A stretch of DNA of 64,000 nt, from positions 1,302,001 through 1,366,000 of the forward strand of contig JAYKNF010000016.1 of assembly GCA_036172665.1 (NCBI GenBank). Direction: 5' to 3'. The translations under genes were made by a program, and so were the position numbers. Positions 52,731 through 64,000 of this stretch are shown here, in pieces. Within the stretch, counting starts at the first letter, position 1. Every line of letters starts with the position of its first letter. The notes below the pieces were generated by a model. The model ran no database searches and was not told where the DNA came from. It saw only the letters and a program-made list of their open reading frames with translations. Origin of the DNA: Prosopocoilus inquinatus (lineage: Eukaryota; Arthropoda; Insecta; Coleoptera; Lucanidae).

Positions 52731-55561
52731 GTATTAGCGTTGTTCCTGTGATGTATCTAATCGATCCTTACTTATCTATCTTGTTATTTGACGTTACGAT
52801 GGATTCCAGTAACTCTGATGTGAGATAAGAAGTTCTCGGACGCAGCAGAAGCTGGAAATAGTTTTGAACGAAATAACACGTATTAGCGTTGTTCCTGTGA
52901 TGTATCTAATCGATCCTTACTTATCTATCTTGTTATTTGACGTTACGATAGACTCCAGTAACTTTGATGTGAGAAACGAAGTTCTCGGACGCAGCAGAAG
53001 CTGGAAATAGTATTGAACGAAATAACGCGTATTAGCGTTGTTCCTGTGATGTATCTAATCGACTCTTACTTATCTATCTTGTTATTTGACGTTATGATGG
53101 ACTCCAGTAACTCTGATGTGAGATACGAAGTTCTCGGACGCAGCAGAAGCTGGAAATTGTTTTGAACGAAAGAACAATTATTAGCGTTGTTCCTGTGATG
53201 TATCTAATCGATCCTTACTTATCTATCTTGTTATTTGACGTTACGATGGACTAAAGTAACTCTGATGTGAGATACGAAGTTTTCGGACGCAGCAGAAGCT
53301 AGAAATAGTTTTGAACGAAATAACACGTGTTAGTGTTGTTCCTGTGATGTATCTAATCGACCCTTACTTATCTATCTTGTTATTTGACGTTACGATGGAC
53401 TCCAGTATCTCCGATGTGAGATACGAAGTTCTCGGACGCAGCAGAAGCTGGAAATAGTTTAGAACGAAATGACACGTATTAGCGTTGTTCCTGTGTTGTA
53501 TCTAATCGATCCTTACTTATCTATCTTGTTATTTGACGTTACGATAGACTCCAGTAACTCTGATGTGAGATACGAAGTTTTCGGACGCAGCAGAAGCTGG
53601 AAATAGTTTTGAACGAAACAACACGTATTAGCGTTGTTCCTGTGTTGTATCTAATCGATCCTTACTTATCTATCATATTATTTGAAGTTACGATGGACTC
53701 CAGTAACTTTGATGTGAGATACGAAGTTCTCGGACGCAGCAGGAGCTGTAAATAGTTTTGAACTAAATAACACGTATTAGCTTTGTTCCTGTGAAGTATC
53801 TAATCGATCATTACTTATCTATCTTGTTATTTGACGTTACGATGGACTCCAGTAACTCTGATGAGAGATACGAAGTTCTCGGACGCAGCAGAAGCTGGAA
53901 ATAGTTTTGAACGAAATAACACGTATTAGCGTTGTTCCTGTGTTGTATCTAATCGATCCTTACTTATCTATCACGTTATTTGATGTTACGATATACTCCA
54001 GTAACTCTGATGTGAGATACGAAGTTCTCGAAAGCAGCAGAAGCTGGAAATAGTATTGAACGAAATAACACGTATTAGCGTTGTTCCTGTGATGTATCTA
54101 ATCGATCCTTACTTATCTATCATGTTATTTGACGTTACGATGGACTCCAGTAACTCTGATGTGAGATACGAAGTTTTCGGACGCAGCAGAAGCTGGAAAT
54201 AGTTTTGAACGAAACCACACGTATTAGCGTTATTCCTGTGATGTATCTAATCGATCCTTACTTATCTATCTTGTTATTTGACCTTACGATGGACTCCAGT
54301 AACTTTGATGTGAGATACGAAGTTCTCGGACGCAGCAGAAGCTAGAAATAGTTTTGAACGAAATAACACGTGTTAGCGTTGTTCCTGTGATGTATCTAAT
54401 CGACCCTTACTTATCTATCTTGTTATTTGACGTTACGATGGACTCCAGTAACTCCGATGTGAGATACGAAGATCACGGACGCAGCAGAAGCTGGAAATAG
54501 TTTAGAACGAAATAACACGTATTAGCGTTGTTCCTGTGTTGTATCTAATCGATCCTTACTTATCTATCATATTATTTGACGTTACGATGGACTAAAGTAA
54601 CTCTGATGTGAGATACGAAGTTTTCGGACGCAGCAGAAGCTAGAAATAGTTTTGAACGAAATAACACGTGTTAGTGTTGTTCCTGTGATGTATCTAATCG
54701 ACCCTTACTTATCTATCTTGTTATTTGACGTTACGATGGACTCCAGTAACTCCGATGTGAGATACGAAGTTCTCGGACGCAGCAGAAGCTGGAAATAGTT
54801 TAGAACGAAATAACACGTATTAGCGTTGTTCCTGTGTTGTATCTAATCGATCCTTACTTAATTATCATATTATTTGACGTTACGATGGACTCCAGTAACT
54901 TTGATTTGAAGTACGAAGTTCTCGGACGCAGCAGAAGCTGGAAATAGTTTTGAACGAAATAACACGTATTAGCGTTGTTCCTGTGTTGTATCTAATCGAT
55001 CCTTACTTATCTATCATATTATTTGACGTTACGATGGACTAAAGTAACTCTGATGTGAGATACGAAGTTTTCGGACGCAGCAGAAGCTAGAAATAGTTTT
55101 GAACGAAATAACACGTGTTAGTGTTGTTCCTGTGATGTATCTAATCGACCCTTACTTATCTATCTTGTTATTTGACGTTACGATGGACTCCAGTAACTCT
55201 GATGTGAGATAAGAAGTTCTCGGACGCAGCAGAAGCTGGAAATAGTTTAGAACGAAATGACACGTATTAGCGTTGTTCCTGTGTTGTATCTAATCGATCC
55301 TTACTTATCTATCTTGTTATTTGACGTTACGATAGACTCCAGTAACTCTGATGTGAGATACGAAGTTTTCGGACGCAGCAGAAGCTGGAAATAGTTTTGA
55401 ACGAAACAACACGTATTAGCGTTATTCCTTTGATGTATCTAATCGATCCTTACTTATCTATCATGTTATTTGACGTTACGATGGACTCCAGTAACTCTGA
55501 TGTGAGATACGAAGTTCTCGGACGCAGCAGAAGCTGGAAATAGTTTAGAACGAAATGACAC
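52731..55561 (+). repeat. 19-mer HOR (2831 bp), copy 2
   Basis: It has the same order and the same private markers as copy 1, directly adjoining it. The last unit (55413) differs: after ttattccttt and catgtta it has tctg and a P-like aaatgac tail, where copy 1 has tttgatg and gaactaaat. I saw almost no other differences by eye, making this one of the youngest-looking duplications in the window. Confidence 0.88.
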
Positions 55562-56306
55562 GTATTAGCGTTGTTCCTGTGTTGTATCTAATCGATCCTT
55601 ACTTATCTATCTTGTTATTTGACGTTATGATGGACTCCAGTAACTCTGATGTGAGATACGAAGTTCTCGGACGCAGCAGAAGCTGGAAATAGTTTTGAAC
55701 GAAAGAACAAGTATTAGCGTTGTTCCTGTGATGTATCTAATCGATCCTTACTTATCTATCTTGTTATTTGACGTTACGATGGACTAAAGTAACTCTGATG
55801 TGAGATACGAAGTTTTCGGACGCAGCAGAAGCTAGAAATAGTTTTGAACGAAATAACACGTGTTAGTGTTGTTCCTGTGATGTATCTAATCGACCCTTAC
55901 TTACCTATCTTGTTATTTGACGTTACGATGGATTCCAGTAACTCCGATGTGAGATACGATGTTCTCGGACGCAGCAGAAGCTGGAAATAGTTTAGAACGA
56001 AATAACACGTATTAGCGTTGTTCCTGTGTTGTATCTAATCGATCCTTACTTAATTATCATATTATTTGACGTTACGATGGACTCCAGTAACTTTGATTTG
56101 AAGGACGAAATTCTCGGACGCAGCAGAAGCTGGAAATAGTTTTGAACGGAATAACACGTATTAGCGTTGTCCCTGTGTTGTATCTAATCGATCCTTACTT
56201 ATCTATCATATTATTTGACGTTACGATGGACTCCAGTAACTTTGATTTGAAGTATGAAGTTCTCGGACGCAGCAGAAGCTGGAAATAGTTTTGAACGAAA
56301 TAACAC

Positions 56307-56454
56307 GTGTTAGCGTTGTTCCTGTGATGTATCTAATCGACCCTTACTTATCTATCTTGTTATTTGACGTTACGATGGACTCCAGTAACTCCGATGTATA
56401 TACGAAGTTCTCGGACGCAGCAGAAGCTGGAAATAGTTTAGAACGAAATAACAC
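56307..56454 (+). repeat. 148-bp monomer, one base lost
   Basis: Where other units read gatgtgagatacg, this one reads gatgtatatacg (around 56394-56405), one base shorter. The following unit starts at 56455, confirming the shift. It is one of only two single-base register changes found in the window. Confidence 0.85.
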
Positions 56455-57944
56455 GTATTAGCGTTGTTCCTGTGTTGTATCTAATCGATCCTTACTTATC
56501 TATCATATTATTTGACGTTACGATGGACTCCAGTAACTTTGATGTGAGATACGAAGTTCTCGGACGCAGCAGAAGCTGGAAATAGTTTAGAACGAAATGA
56601 CACGTATTAGCGTTGTTCCTGTGTTGTATCTAATCGATCCTTACTTATCTATCTTGTTATTTGACGTTACGATAGACTCCAGTAACTCTGATGTGAGATA
56701 CGAAGATTTCGGACGCAGCAGAAGCTGGAAATAGTTTTGAACGAAACAACACGTATTATCGTTGTTATTGTGTAGTATCTAATCGATCCTTACTTATCTA
56801 TCATATTATTTGACGTTACGATGGACTCCAGTAACTTTGATGTGAGATACGAAGTTCTCGGACGCAGCAGGAGCTGTAAATAGTTTTGAACTAAATAACA
56901 CGTATTAGCTTTGTTCCTGTGAAGTATCTAATCGATCCTTACTTATCTATCTTGTTATTTGACGTTACGATGGACTCCAGTAACTCTGATGAGAGATACG
57001 AAGTTCTCGGACGCAGCAGAAGCTGGAAATAGTTTTGAACGAAATAACACGTATTAGCGTTGTTCCTGTGTTGTATCTAATAGATCCTTACTTATCTATC
57101 ACGTTATTTGATGTTACGATATACTCCAGTAACTCTGATGTGAGATACGAAGTTCTCGAAAGCAGCAGAAGCTGGAAATAGTATTGAACGAAATAACACG
57201 TATTAGCGTTGTTCCTGTGATGTATCTAATCGATCCTTACTTATCTATCATGTTATTTGACGTTACGATTTACTCCAGTAACTCTGATGTGAGATACGAA
57301 GTTCTCGGACGCAGCAGAAGCTGGAAATAGTTTAGAACGAAATAACACGTATTAGCGTTGTTCCTGTGTTGTATCTAATCGATCCTTACTTATCTATCAT
57401 ATTATTTGACGTTACGATGGACTCCAGTAACTTTGATGTGAGATATGAAGTTCTCGGACGCAGCAGGAGCTGTAAATAGTTTTGAACTAAATAACACGTA
57501 TTAGCTTTGTTCCTGTGAAGTATCTAATCGATCCTTACTTATCTATCTTGTTATTTGACGTTACGATGGACTCCAGTAACTCTGATGAGAGATACGAATT
57601 TCTCGGACGCAGCAGAAGCTGGAAATAGTTTTGAACGAAATAACACGTATTAGCGTTGTTCCCGTGATGTATCTAATCGATCCTTACATATCTATCATGT
57701 TATTTGACGTTACGATGGACTCCAGTAACTCTGATGTGAGATACGAAGTTTTCGGACGCAGCAGAAGCTGGAAATAGTTTTGAACGAAACAACACGTATT
57801 AGCGTTGTTCCTGTGTTGTATCTAATCGATCCTTACTTATCTATCACGTTATTTGATGTTACGATATACTCCAGTAACTCTGATGTGAGATAAGAAGTTC
57901 TCGAACGCAGCAGAAGCTGGAAATAGTTTTGAACGAAATAACAC

Positions 57945-58094
57945 GTATTAGCGTTGTTCCTGTGATGTATCTAATCGATCCTTACTTATCTAATCATGTT
58001 GTTTGACGTTACGATGGACTCCAGTAACTCTGATGTGAGATACGAAGTTCTCGGACGCAGCAGAAGCTGGAAATAGTTTTGAACGAAATAACAC
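57945..58094 (+). repeat. 150-bp monomer, one base gained
   Basis: A J-class unit with tatctaatcatgttg where others have tatctatcatgtta, an extra a near 57992. The next unit starts at 58095. The gain cancels the base lost at 56307, so the 149-bp lattice is restored to its old phase. Confidence 0.85.
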
Positions 58095-58243
58095 GTATTA
58101 GCGTTGTTCCCGTGATGTATCTAATCGATCCTTACATATCTATCATGTTATTTGACGTTACGATGGACTCCAGTAACTCTGATGTGAGATACGAAGTTTT
58201 CGGACGCAGCAGAAGCTGGAAATAGTTTTGAACGAAACAACAC

Positions 58244-61074
58244 GTATTAGCGTTGTTCCTGTGATGTATCTAATCGACCCTTACTTATCTATCTTGTTAT
58301 TTGACGTTACGATGGACTCCAGTAACTCCGATGTGAGATACGAAGTTCTCGGACGCAGCAGAAGCTGGAAATAGTTTAGAACGAAATGACACGTATTAGC
58401 GTTGTTCCTGTGTTGTATCTAATCGATCCTTACTTATCTATCTTGTTATTTGACGTTACGATAGACTCCAGTAACTCTGATGTGAGATACGAAGTTTTCG
58501 GACGCAGCAGAAGCTGGAAATAGTTTTGAACGAAACAACACGTATTAGCGTTGTTCCTGTGTTGTATCTAATCGATCCTTACTTATCTATCATATTATTT
58601 GACGTTACGATGGACTCCAGAAACTTTGATTTGAAGTACGAAGTTCTCGGACGCAGCAGGAGCTGTAAATAGTTTTGAACTAAATAACACGTATTAGCTT
58701 TGTTCCTGTGAAGTATCTAATCGATCCTTACTTATCTATCTTGTTACTTGACGTTACGATGGACTCCAGTAACTCTGATAAGAGATACGAAGTTCTCGGA
58801 CGCAGCAGAAGCTGGAAATAGTTTTGAACGAAATAACACGTATTAGCGTTGTTCCTGTGTTGTATCTAATCGATCCTTACTTATCTATCACATTATTTGA
58901 TGTTACGATATACTCCAGTAACTCTGATGTGAGATACGAAGTTCTCGAAAGCAGCAGAAGCTGGAAATAGTATTGAACGAAATAACACGTATTAGCGTTG
59001 TTCCTGTGATGTATTTAATCGATCCTTACTTATCTATCATGTTATTTGACGTTACGATGGACTCCAGTAACTCTGATGTGAGATACGAAGTTTTCGGACG
59101 CAGCAGAAGCTGGAAATAGTTTTGAACGAAACAACACGTATTAGCGTTATTCTTGTGATGTATCTAATCGATCCTTACTTATCTATCTTGTTATTTGACG
59201 TTACGATGGACTCCAGTAACTTTGATGTGAGATACGAAGTTCTCGGACGCAGCAGAAGCTGGAAATAGTTTTGAACGAAATAACACGTGTTAGCGTTGTT
59301 CCTGTGATTTATCTAATCGTCCCTTACTTATCTATCTTGTTATTTGACGTTACGATGGACTCCAGTAACTCCGATGTGAGATACGAAGATCACGGACGCA
59401 GCAGAAGCTGGAAATAGTTTAGAACGAAATAACACCTATTAGCGTTGTTCCTGTGTTGTATCTAATCGACCCTTACTTATCTATCATATTATTTGACGTT
59501 ACGATGGACTCCAGTAACTTTGATGTGAGATACGAAGTTCTCGGACGCAGCAGGAGCTGTAAATAGTTTTGAACTAAATAACACGTATTAGCTTTGTTCC
59601 TGTGAAGTATCTAATCGATCCTTACTTATCTATCTTGTTATTTGACGTTACGATGGACTCCAGTAACTCTGATGAGAGATACGAATTTCTCGGACGCAGC
59701 AGAAGCTGGAAATAGTTTTGAACGAAATAACACGTATTAGCGTTGTTCCCGTGATTTATCTAATCGATCCTTACATATCTATCATGTTATTTGACATTAC
59801 GATGGACTCCAGTAACTCTGATGTGAGATACGAAGTTTTCGGACGCAGCAGAAGCTGGAAATAGTTTTGAACGAAACAACACGTATTAGCGTTGTTCCTG
59901 TGTTGTATCTAATCGATCCTTACTTAATTATCATATTATTTGACGTTACGATGGACTCCAGTAACTTTGATTTGAAGTACGAAGTTCTCGGACGCAGCAG
60001 AAGCTGGAAATAGTTTTGAACGAAATAACACGTATTAGCGTTGTTCCTGTGTTGTATCTAATCGATCCTTACTTATCTATCATATTATTTGACGTTACGA
60101 TGGACTCCAGTAACTTTGATTTGAAGTACGAAGTTCTCGGACGCAGCAGAAGCTGGAAATAGTTCTGAACGAAATAACACGTATTAGCGTTGTTCCTGTG
60201 ATGTATCTAATCGATCCCTACTTATCTATCTTCTTATTTGACGTTACGATGGACTCCAGTAACTCCGATGTGAGATACAAAGTTCTCGGACGCAGCAGAA
60301 GCTGGAAATAGTTTAGAACGAAATAACACGTATTAGCGTTGTTCCTGTGTTGTATCTAATCGATCCTTACTTATCTATCATATTATTTGACGTTACGATG
60401 GACTCGAGTAACTTTGATTTGAAGTACGAAGTTCTCGGACGCAGCAGAAGCTGGAAATAGTTTTGAACGAAATAACACGTATTAGCGTTGTTCCTGTGAT
60501 GTATCTAATCGATCCTTACTTATCTATCATGTTATTTGACGTTACGATGGACTCCAGTAACTCTGATGTGAGATACGAAGTTTTCGGACGCAGCAGAAGC
60601 TGGAAATAGTTTTGAACGAAACAACACGTATTAGCGTTATTCCTGTGATGTATCTAATCGATCCTTACTTATCTATCTTGTTATTTGACGTTACGATGGA
60701 CTCCAGTAACTTTGATGTGAGATACGAAGTTCTCGGACGCAGCAGAAGCTGGAAATAGTTTTGAACTAAATAACACGTATTAGCGTTGTTCCTGTGATGT
60801 ATCTAATCGATCCTTACTTATCTATCTTGTTATTTGACGTTACGATGGATTCCAGTAACTCTGATGTGAGATAAGAAGTTCTCGGACGCAGCAGAAGCTG
60901 GAAATAGTTTTGAACGAAATAACACGTATTAGCGTTGTTCCTGTGATGTATCTAATCGATCCTTACTTATCTATCTTGTTATTTGACGTTACGATGGACT
61001 CCAGTAACTTTGATGTGAGAAACGAAGTTCTCGGACGCAGCAGAAGCTGGAAATAGTATTGAACGAAATAACGC
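58244..61074 (+). repeat. Reshuffled right section, second part
   Basis: Order: E/P-Q-R-S-T-J-K-A-R-S-J-F-G-H-I-J-K-L-M. It contains two pieces of the ancestral order (Q to A, then F to M) joined through R-S-J. T at 58840 has cacatta and S at 58691 has gataagag, both private. A at 59287 has tgatttatc and cgtccc. H marker cttctta at 60230 is exactly 73 monomers from the H at 49353. Confidence 0.75.
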
Positions 61075-64000
61075 GTATTAGCGTTGTTCCTGTGATGTAT
61101 CTAATCGACCCTTACTTATCTATCTTGTTATTTGACGTTACGATGGACTCCAGTAACTCTGATGTGAGATAAGAAGTTCTCGGACGCAGCAGAAGCTGGA
61201 AATAGTTTAGAACGAAATGACACGTATTAGCGTTGTTCCTGTGTTGTATCTAATCGATCCTTACTTATCTATCTTGTTATTTGACGTTACGATAGACTCC
61301 AGTAACTCTGATGTGAGATACGAAGTTTTCGGACGCAGCAGAAGCTGGAAATAGTTTTGAACGAAACAACACGTATTAGCGTTATTCCTTTGATGTATCT
61401 AATCGATCCTTACTTATCTATCATGTTATTTGACGTTACGATGGACTCCAGTAACTCTGATGTGAGATACGAAGTTCTCGGACGCAGCAGAAGCTGGAAA
61501 TAGTTTAGAACGAAATGACACGTATTAGCGTTGTTCCTGTGTTGTATCTAATCGATCCTTACTTATCTATCTTGTTATTTGACGTTATGATGGACTCCAG
61601 TAACTCTGATGTGAGATACGAAGTTCTCGGACGCAGCAGAAGCTGGAAATAGTTTTGAACGAAAGAACAAGTATTAGCGTTGTTCCTGTGATGTATCTAA
61701 TCGATCCTTACTTATCTATCTTGTTATTTGACGTTACGATGGACTAAAGTAACTCTGATGTGAGATACGAAGTTTTCGGACGCAGCAGAAGCTAGAAATA
61801 GTTTTGAACGAAATAACACGTGTTAGTGTTGTTCCTGTGATGTATCTAATCGACCCTTACTTATCTATCTTGTTATTTGACGTTACGATGGACTCCAGTA
61901 ACTTTGATTTGAAGTATGAAGTTCTCGGACGCAGCAGAAGCTGGAAATAGTTTTGAACGAAATAACACGTGTTAGCGTTGTTCCTGTGATGTATCTAATC
62001 GACCCTTACTTATCTATCTTGTTATTTGACGTTACGATGGACTCCAGTAACTCCGATGTGAGATACGAAGTTCTCGGACGCAGCAGAAGCTGGAAATAGT
62101 TTAGAACGAAATAACACGTATTAGCGTTGTTCCTGTGTTGTATCTAATCGATCCTTACTTATCTATCATATTATTTGACGTTACGATGGACTCCAGTAAC
62201 TTTGATGTGAGATACGAAGTTCTCGGACGCAGCAGAAGCTGGAAATAGTTTAGAACGAAATGACACGTATTAGCGTTGTTCCTGTGTTGTATCTAATCGA
62301 TCCTTACTTATCTATCTTGTTATTTGACGTTACGATAGACTCCAGTAACTCTGATGTGAGATACGAAGATTTCGGACGCAGCAGAAGCTGGAAATAGTTT
62401 TGAACGAAACAACACGTATTATCGTTGTTATTGTGTAGTATCTAATCGATCCTTACTTATCTATCATATTATTTGACGTTACGATGGACTCCAGTAACTT
62501 TGATGTGAGATACGAAGTTCTCGGACGCAGCAGGAGCTGTAAATAGTTTTGAACTAAATAACACGTATTAGCTTTGTTCCTGTGAAGTATCTAATCGATC
62601 CTTACTTATCTATCTTGTTATTTGACGTTACGATGGACTCCAGTAACTCTGATGAGAGATACGAAGTTCTCGGACGCAGCAGAAGCTGGAAATAGTTTTG
62701 AACGAAATAACACGTATTAGCGTTGTTCCTGTGTTGTATCTAATAGATCCTTACTTATCTATCACGTTATTTGATGTTACGATATACTCCAGTAACTCTG
62801 ATGTGAGATACGAAGTTCTCGAAAGCAGCAGAAGCTGGAAATAGTATTGAACGAAATAACACGTATTAGCGTTGTTCCTGTGATGTATCTAATCGATCCT
62901 TACTTATCTATCATGTTATTTGACGTTACGATTTACTCCAGTAACTCTGATGTGAGATACGAAGTTCTCGGACGCAGCAGAAGCTGGAAATAGTTTAGAA
63001 CGAAATAACACGTATTAGCGTTGTTCCTGGGTTGTATCTAATCGATCCTTACTTATCTATCATATTATTTGACGTTACGATGGACTCCAGTAACTTTGAT
63101 TTAAAGTACGAAGTTCTCGGACGCAGCAGAAGCTGGAAATAGTTTTGAACGAAATAACACGTGTTAGCGTTGTTCCTGTGATGTATCTAATCGATCCTTA
63201 CTTATCTATCTTGTTATTTGACGTTACGATGGACTCCAGTAACTCCGATGTGAGATACGAAGTTCTCGGACGCAGCAGAAGCTGGAAATAGTTTAGAACG
63301 AAATAACACGTATTAGCGTTGTTCCTGTGTTGTTTCTAATCGATCCTTACTTATCTATCATATTATTTGACGTTACGATGGACTCCAGTAACTTTGATGT
63401 GAGATATGAAGTTCTCGGACGCAGCAGGAGCTGTAAATAGTTTTGAACTAAATAACACGTATTAGCTTTGTTCCTGTGAAGTATCTAATCGATCCTTACT
63501 TATCTATCTTGTTATTTGACGTTACGATGGACTCCAGTAACTCTGATGAGAGATACGAATTTCTCGGACGCAGCAGAAGCTGGAAATAGTTTTGAACGAA
63601 ATAACACGTATTAGCGTTGTTCCCGTGATGTATCTAATCGATCCTTACATATCTATCATGTTATTTGACGTTACGATGGACTCCAGTAACTCTGATGTGA
63701 GATACGAAGTTTTCGGACGCAGCAGAAGCTGGAAATAGTTTTGAACGAAACAACACGTATTAGCGTTATTCCTTTGATGTATCTAATCGATCCTTACTTA
63801 TCTATCATGTTATTTGACGTTACGATGGACTCCAGTAACTCTGATGTGAGATACGAAGTTCTCGGACGCAGCAGAAGCTGGAAATAGTTTAGAACGAAAT
63901 GACACGTATTAGCGTTGTTCCTGTGTTGTATCTAATCGATCCTTACTTATCTATCTTGTTATTTGACGTTATGATGGACTCCAGTAACTCTGATGTGAGA
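61075..64000 (+). repeat. Second copy of the 55-57 kb section, open at right edge
   Basis: From the E/L hybrid at 61075 through J'' (62863), the order follows 55115 onward at an offset of 5960 bp (40 monomers). The unit at 61820 fuses an E left end (tagtg, gaccc) to a G right end (ttgatttgaag) and drops two monomers, after which the offset is 5663 bp, the odd base coming from the 150-bp unit. The rare R with attatcgttgttattg recurs at 62416. Two extra units (63012, 63161) precede R-S-J at 63310. The array continues past 64000: the last unit starts at 63906 and is cut at 95 bp. Confidence 0.78.

Larger units (their letters stand above)
55562..58243 (+). repeat. Reshuffled right section, first part
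   Basis: Order: C/N, O, E, F, G, A/E (148 bp), a catatta unit with tttgatg, Q, R, S, T, J'', R, S, J, T, J (150 bp), J. The Q-R-S-T run (56604-57199) recurs near 62267. R at 56753 has the private attatcgttgttattg and tgtagtatc. From here on S has gatcctt instead of gatcatt, and R has aggagctg. Several units carry cccgtg and tacatatc, changes not seen in the core. Confidence 0.75.
1..64000 (+). repeat. 149-bp satellite DNA array, whole window
   Basis: The entire window is made of tandem head-to-tail copies of a 149-bp monomer with no interruption. I traced the start motif gtattag/gtgttag from 1 to 63906: 428 full units and one partial. 419 units are 149 bp, six are 173 bp, and there is one each of 138, 148 and 150 bp. 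All units read in the same direction, and I saw no inverted block. Consensus composition is 59 G+C of 149. Both strands have stops in all three frames within the consensus, and 149 is not a multiple of 3, so coding is excluded. Monomers group into about 20 classes (A-T in this annotation) arranged as higher-order repeats. The family name and host are not recognised. A centromeric or pericentromeric role is inferred from size, purity and HOR structure, not shown. Confidence 0.98.

Noticed and set aside
1..64000. Protein-coding repeats or long open reading frames
   Set aside because: Stops such as tag at 5, taa at 28 and tag at 129 of the consensus close all three forward frames, and tta/cta motifs at 4, 27 and 38 close all reverse frames. 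The 149-bp unit also shifts frame each repeat.
1..64000. CRISPR array, because of the regular repeats
   Set aside because: The full 149-bp unit is conserved; there are no unique spacers of constant length between short direct repeats, and no cas genes.
1..64000. Telomeric repeats (TTAGGG, TTAGG and similar) or an array end
   Set aside because: No run of such repeats is present; ttagg itself was not seen. Both window edges fall within the satellite.
1..64000. Transposable element, tRNA, rRNA or unique sequence interrupting the array
   Set aside because: I followed the monomer start through all 429 positions and every gap is explained as 149, 173, 138, 148 or 150 bp of monomer sequence, leaving no room for an insertion.
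1..64000. Assignment to a named species or satellite family
   Set aside because: I do not recognise the consensus, and sequence alone without a database search does not justify a name.

Overview
The whole 64 kb window is one uninterrupted head-to-tail satellite DNA array. I found no protein-coding gene, RNA gene, transposon, telomere repeat or unique sequence in it. The basic unit (monomer) is 149 bp, about 40% GC in the consensus I derived, and all copies lie in the same orientation. Counting by hand from the recurring start (gtattag or gtgttag, called position 1 of the monomer), I get 428 complete monomers plus a 95-bp partial one at the right edge. Of these, 419 are 149 bp, one is 138 bp, one is 148 bp, one is 150 bp and six are 173 bp. 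These lengths sum exactly to 63,905 bp. In the consensus, all three forward and all three reverse frames contain stop codons.

This points to a eukaryotic centromeric or pericentromeric (heterochromatic) array. The unit is close to the ~147 bp wrapped by a nucleosome core. The consensus carries 9 CpG in 149 bp, more than its base composition predicts, which argues against a heavily germline-methylated genome such as a vertebrate and fits many invertebrates. I cannot name the species.

The monomers fall into about 20 recognisable classes, lettered A to T here by diagnostic substitutions. They recur in a preferred order, A-B-C-D-E-F-G-H-I-J-K-L-M-N-O-P-Q-R-S-T-J-K and back to A. This is a higher-order repeat (HOR). 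The most complete copy is a 23-mer of 3427 bp at 48112-51538. Elsewhere the order has been cut and re-amplified into shorter tandem HORs: 6-mer (from 1), 9- and 12-mer (1629-4757), 13-mer (11833 and 33635), 44-unit block of 6580 bp (14515 and 21095), 14-mer (25142 and 27526), 3-mer (33039), 10-mer (37211), 12-mer (42152), 4-mer (45579) and 19-mer (49900). Nearly all junctions keep the 149-bp register, as expected from unequal crossing over and gene conversion between homologous monomers.

Layout: 1-8083 is a mixed, older-looking left section. 8084-45429 is a large core built of repeated blocks. 45430-46621 is a small island of a distinct subfamily. 46622-55561 holds the fullest HOR and a 19-mer pair. 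55562-64000 is the most reshuffled part and the only place with single-base register shifts. The points most worth a second look are the recurrent 24-bp out-of-register chimera, the dyad-symmetric motif where many class-defining changes fall, and the switch of subfamily markers around 45-50 kb.
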